Shown piece by piece: positions 62,706 through 64,000 of a DNA stretch of 64,000 bases. The notes beneath the pieces are model-generated. The model was not told the DNA's origin, made no database searches, and saw only the letters and a list, made by a program, of their open reading frames with translations. Source of the stretch: Saccharolobus caldissimus (GTDB lineage Archaea; Thermoproteota; Thermoprotei_A; Sulfolobales; Sulfolobaceae); assembly GCF_020886315.1 (NCBI RefSeq), contig NZ_AP025226.1, positions 2,754,001 to 2,818,000 on the forward strand, written 5' to 3'. The position numbers and the translations under genes are program-made. Each line of letters starts with the position of its first letter. The first letter of the stretch is position 1.

Positions 62706-64000
62706 TCACGTTAAAAGATTTAAAATAAGTTCTGGTTTTACGGGCATTACGTAGATGTTTTTATTAATTGCATCTTCTATCGCATTAATTACTGTGGGAG
62801 TTGCAGCTATGGTAGGTAACTCGCCTATTCCCTTAGAACCTATAGGAGTATCTGATTTTGCTAAGGCTAAGGATTTCCACTCAACCCTTATTCCCTCTAC
62901 TGCTGTAGGTATAACATAATCTGAAAATGTAGATGTAATTAAATTACCTTCTTGAGAATAAATCGTCTCTTCATATAACGCTTGTGAAATTCCTTGGAGA
63001 ACCCCACCATGAACTTGTCCCTCAGCTAAAAGTGGATTTACTACTACTCCAACATCGTCAAACCCTTTGTAATCTAGTATCTTAACAATTCCAGTTTCCT
63101 TATCTACCTCAACTAACGCCATGTGCAAACCATAGGGCGAGGTATATAGATTCATTACATACGAATACTCCTCTTCTGGTAACATTCCCATATTTATTGA
63201 TTCCCTAGACGCCTCGGCTAAAGTCATACTTTTACCTGTTTGCTTATGAATGAATTTCCCATCTTGATATTCTATCTCATCTGGTTTCACTCCCAATTTT
63301 TCGCTTACTACTCTTAATAATTTCTCCTTTAATCTTCTAGACGCCTCATAAACTGCTGAACCTCCAACAGTGATACTTCTACTCCCTGCAGTTAAATCTC
63401 CATCAGCTATTAAATCAGTATCCCCCCATAACACATCTACTTGATTTATATCTACATCAAATATCTCAGCAGCTATTTGGGCAAATGCAGTGGCATCTCC
63501 TTGGCCATGAGGTGTAGTCCCAGTTATTACTTGTATTCTCCCATTAGACAATACCTTAACTTTTGCAGTTGAGTATGGCCCAAAAGATGCTATTTCACTT
63601 ACTATTGCAACTCCAACTCCAGCTAGTTTACCTTTAGTCCTTAATTCGTCTCTCTTTTTCAATAGCTCTAAATAGTATGGTTTTGCTATTTTTAACATCT
63701 CTCTATATTTACCGCTATCATACACAATACCTGTAGGAAGCTTATAATAATTAACCTCATTCATTATGTTCTTTTCCCTTATTTCATACTGGTCAATGCC
63801 TAACGCTCTAGCTCCTAAATTTAATATTCTCTCAATAAAGTAAGTAGCCTCAGGTCTTCCTGCACCTCTATACGCGGCTATAAATGTTTTATTTGTTGCT
63901 ACTCCTAGTACTTTTACCTTAAGAGCCTCAACGTTGTATCTACCTATTAACAAGCGTGCAGCTGTAGTTGCCATTCCAAAGGAATCTCTATTAATCTCTA
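62706..64000 (-). CDS. Molybdenum hydroxylase large subunit (5' end beyond window)
   Basis: The frame is open to the window edge (codons INRDSFG precede the internal ATG at 63974), so the N-terminus is outside. The visible 430 residues are the C-terminal Moco-binding half: AYRGAGRPEATYFIER near the start, GTTPHGQGDATAFAQIAAE, and the base-catalyst glutamate in GSKGIGELPTIAATP near the end. Members are xanthine dehydrogenase, CO dehydrogenase and aldehyde oxidoreductases. In Sulfolobales the latter oxidise glyceraldehyde or other sugar-derived aldehydes, which fits this region. It is read toward the MFS gene with an 80-bp gap. Confidence 0.88.
   Translation of the reverse strand, partial: EINRDSFGMATTAARLLIGRYNVEALKVKVLGVATNKTFIAAYRGAGRPEATYFIERILNLGARALGIDQYEIREKNIMNEVNYYKLPTGIVYDSGKYREMLKIAKPYYLELLKKRDELRTKGKLAGVGVAIVSEIASFGPYSTAKVKVLSNGRIQVITGTTPHGQGDATAFAQIAAEIFDVDINQVDVLWGDTDLIADGDLTAGSRSITVGGSAVYEASRRLKEKLLRVVSEKLGVKPDEIEYQDGKFIHKQTGKSMTLAEASRESINMGMLPEEEYSYVMNLYTSPYGLHMALVEVDKETGIVKILDYKGFDDVGVVVNPLLAEGQVHGGVLQGISQALYEETIYSQEGNLITSTFSDYVIPTAVEGIRVEWKSLALAKSDTPIGSKGIGELPTIAATPTVINAIEDAINKNIYVMPVKPELILNLLT

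Noticed and set aside
1-64000. tRNA, rRNA or CRISPR array
   Set aside because: No cloverleaf with T-loop consensus, no rRNA-like GC-rich stretch and no regularly spaced repeat was found by eye; a covariance-model scan could still find a split or intron-containing tRNA.

Overview
AT-rich chromosome window from a thermoacidophilic archaeon of the Sulfolobales, most likely a Saccharolobus/Sulfolobus species. The evidence is a 489-residue LacS beta-glycosidase with the Saccharolobus active-site layout next to an XylS-type GH31 alpha-xylosidase and a GH38 alpha-mannosidase, archaeal genes such as an Nre repair protein and a Bat-type HTH regulator, TATA boxes about 26 nt before start codons, and insertion sequences and vapBC modules typical of this order. 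No rRNA, tRNA or CRISPR array was recognised.

The first ~24 kb is accessory DNA built by mobile elements and toxin-antitoxin-like modules. It holds an FTR1-like membrane protein (cut by the window start), vapBC pairs, a DDE insertion sequence with 9-bp target duplication (2025-2858), an IS607-type element with serine recombinase and TnpB (about 2925-4840), a deletion derivative of such an element (5483-5800), an RHH/DUF5678 plus retropepsin-like pair (6832-7586), an IS1-like element with 54-bp perfect inverted repeats and 8-bp duplication (12308-13477), a second IS1-like element with a frameshifted transposase (21795-22565), a HEPN/nucleotidyltransferase pair, MITE-like repeats and several broken genes. 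Islands of ordinary genes lie in between: a GH15 glucoamylase/trehalase, an Nre DNA-repair protein with a radical SAM protein, a DUF4143-type ATPase, and an ABC transporter divergent from a Bat-type regulator.

From about 24 kb to the end the window is a polysaccharide and sugar catabolism region. Two membrane-anchored GH12 endoglucanase-like proteins, one downstream of an ABC-2 transporter, could cut beta-glucan outside the cell. An Opp/Dpp-type ABC transporter with a mucin-like substrate-binding protein (31621-37728) would import oligosaccharides. Inside, LacS, XylS, the GH38 enzyme and an unassigned 600-residue glycosidase-like protein would release monosaccharides. Around them are four Gfo/Idh/MocA dehydrogenases, three xylose-isomerase-like TIM-barrel proteins, an enolase-superfamily dehydratase, two nearly duplicate aldo/keto reductases, an amidohydrolase, two paralogous MFS transporters and the end of a molybdenum hydroxylase. 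This set fits oxidative sugar breakdown, and the Gfo/Idh/MocA plus TIM-barrel combination could also support oxidation-elimination cleavage of glycosides.

The most interesting points are that possible archaeal oxidative glycan pathway, an 861-residue ABC exporter fused to a C-terminal DUF1854 domain, the RHH-retropepsin pair, the mosaic aldo/keto reductase paralogs whose differences cluster in substrate loops, mutually exclusive hairpins over a transposase start codon, and a MITE-like end that appears to supply the promoter of the amidohydrolase gene.
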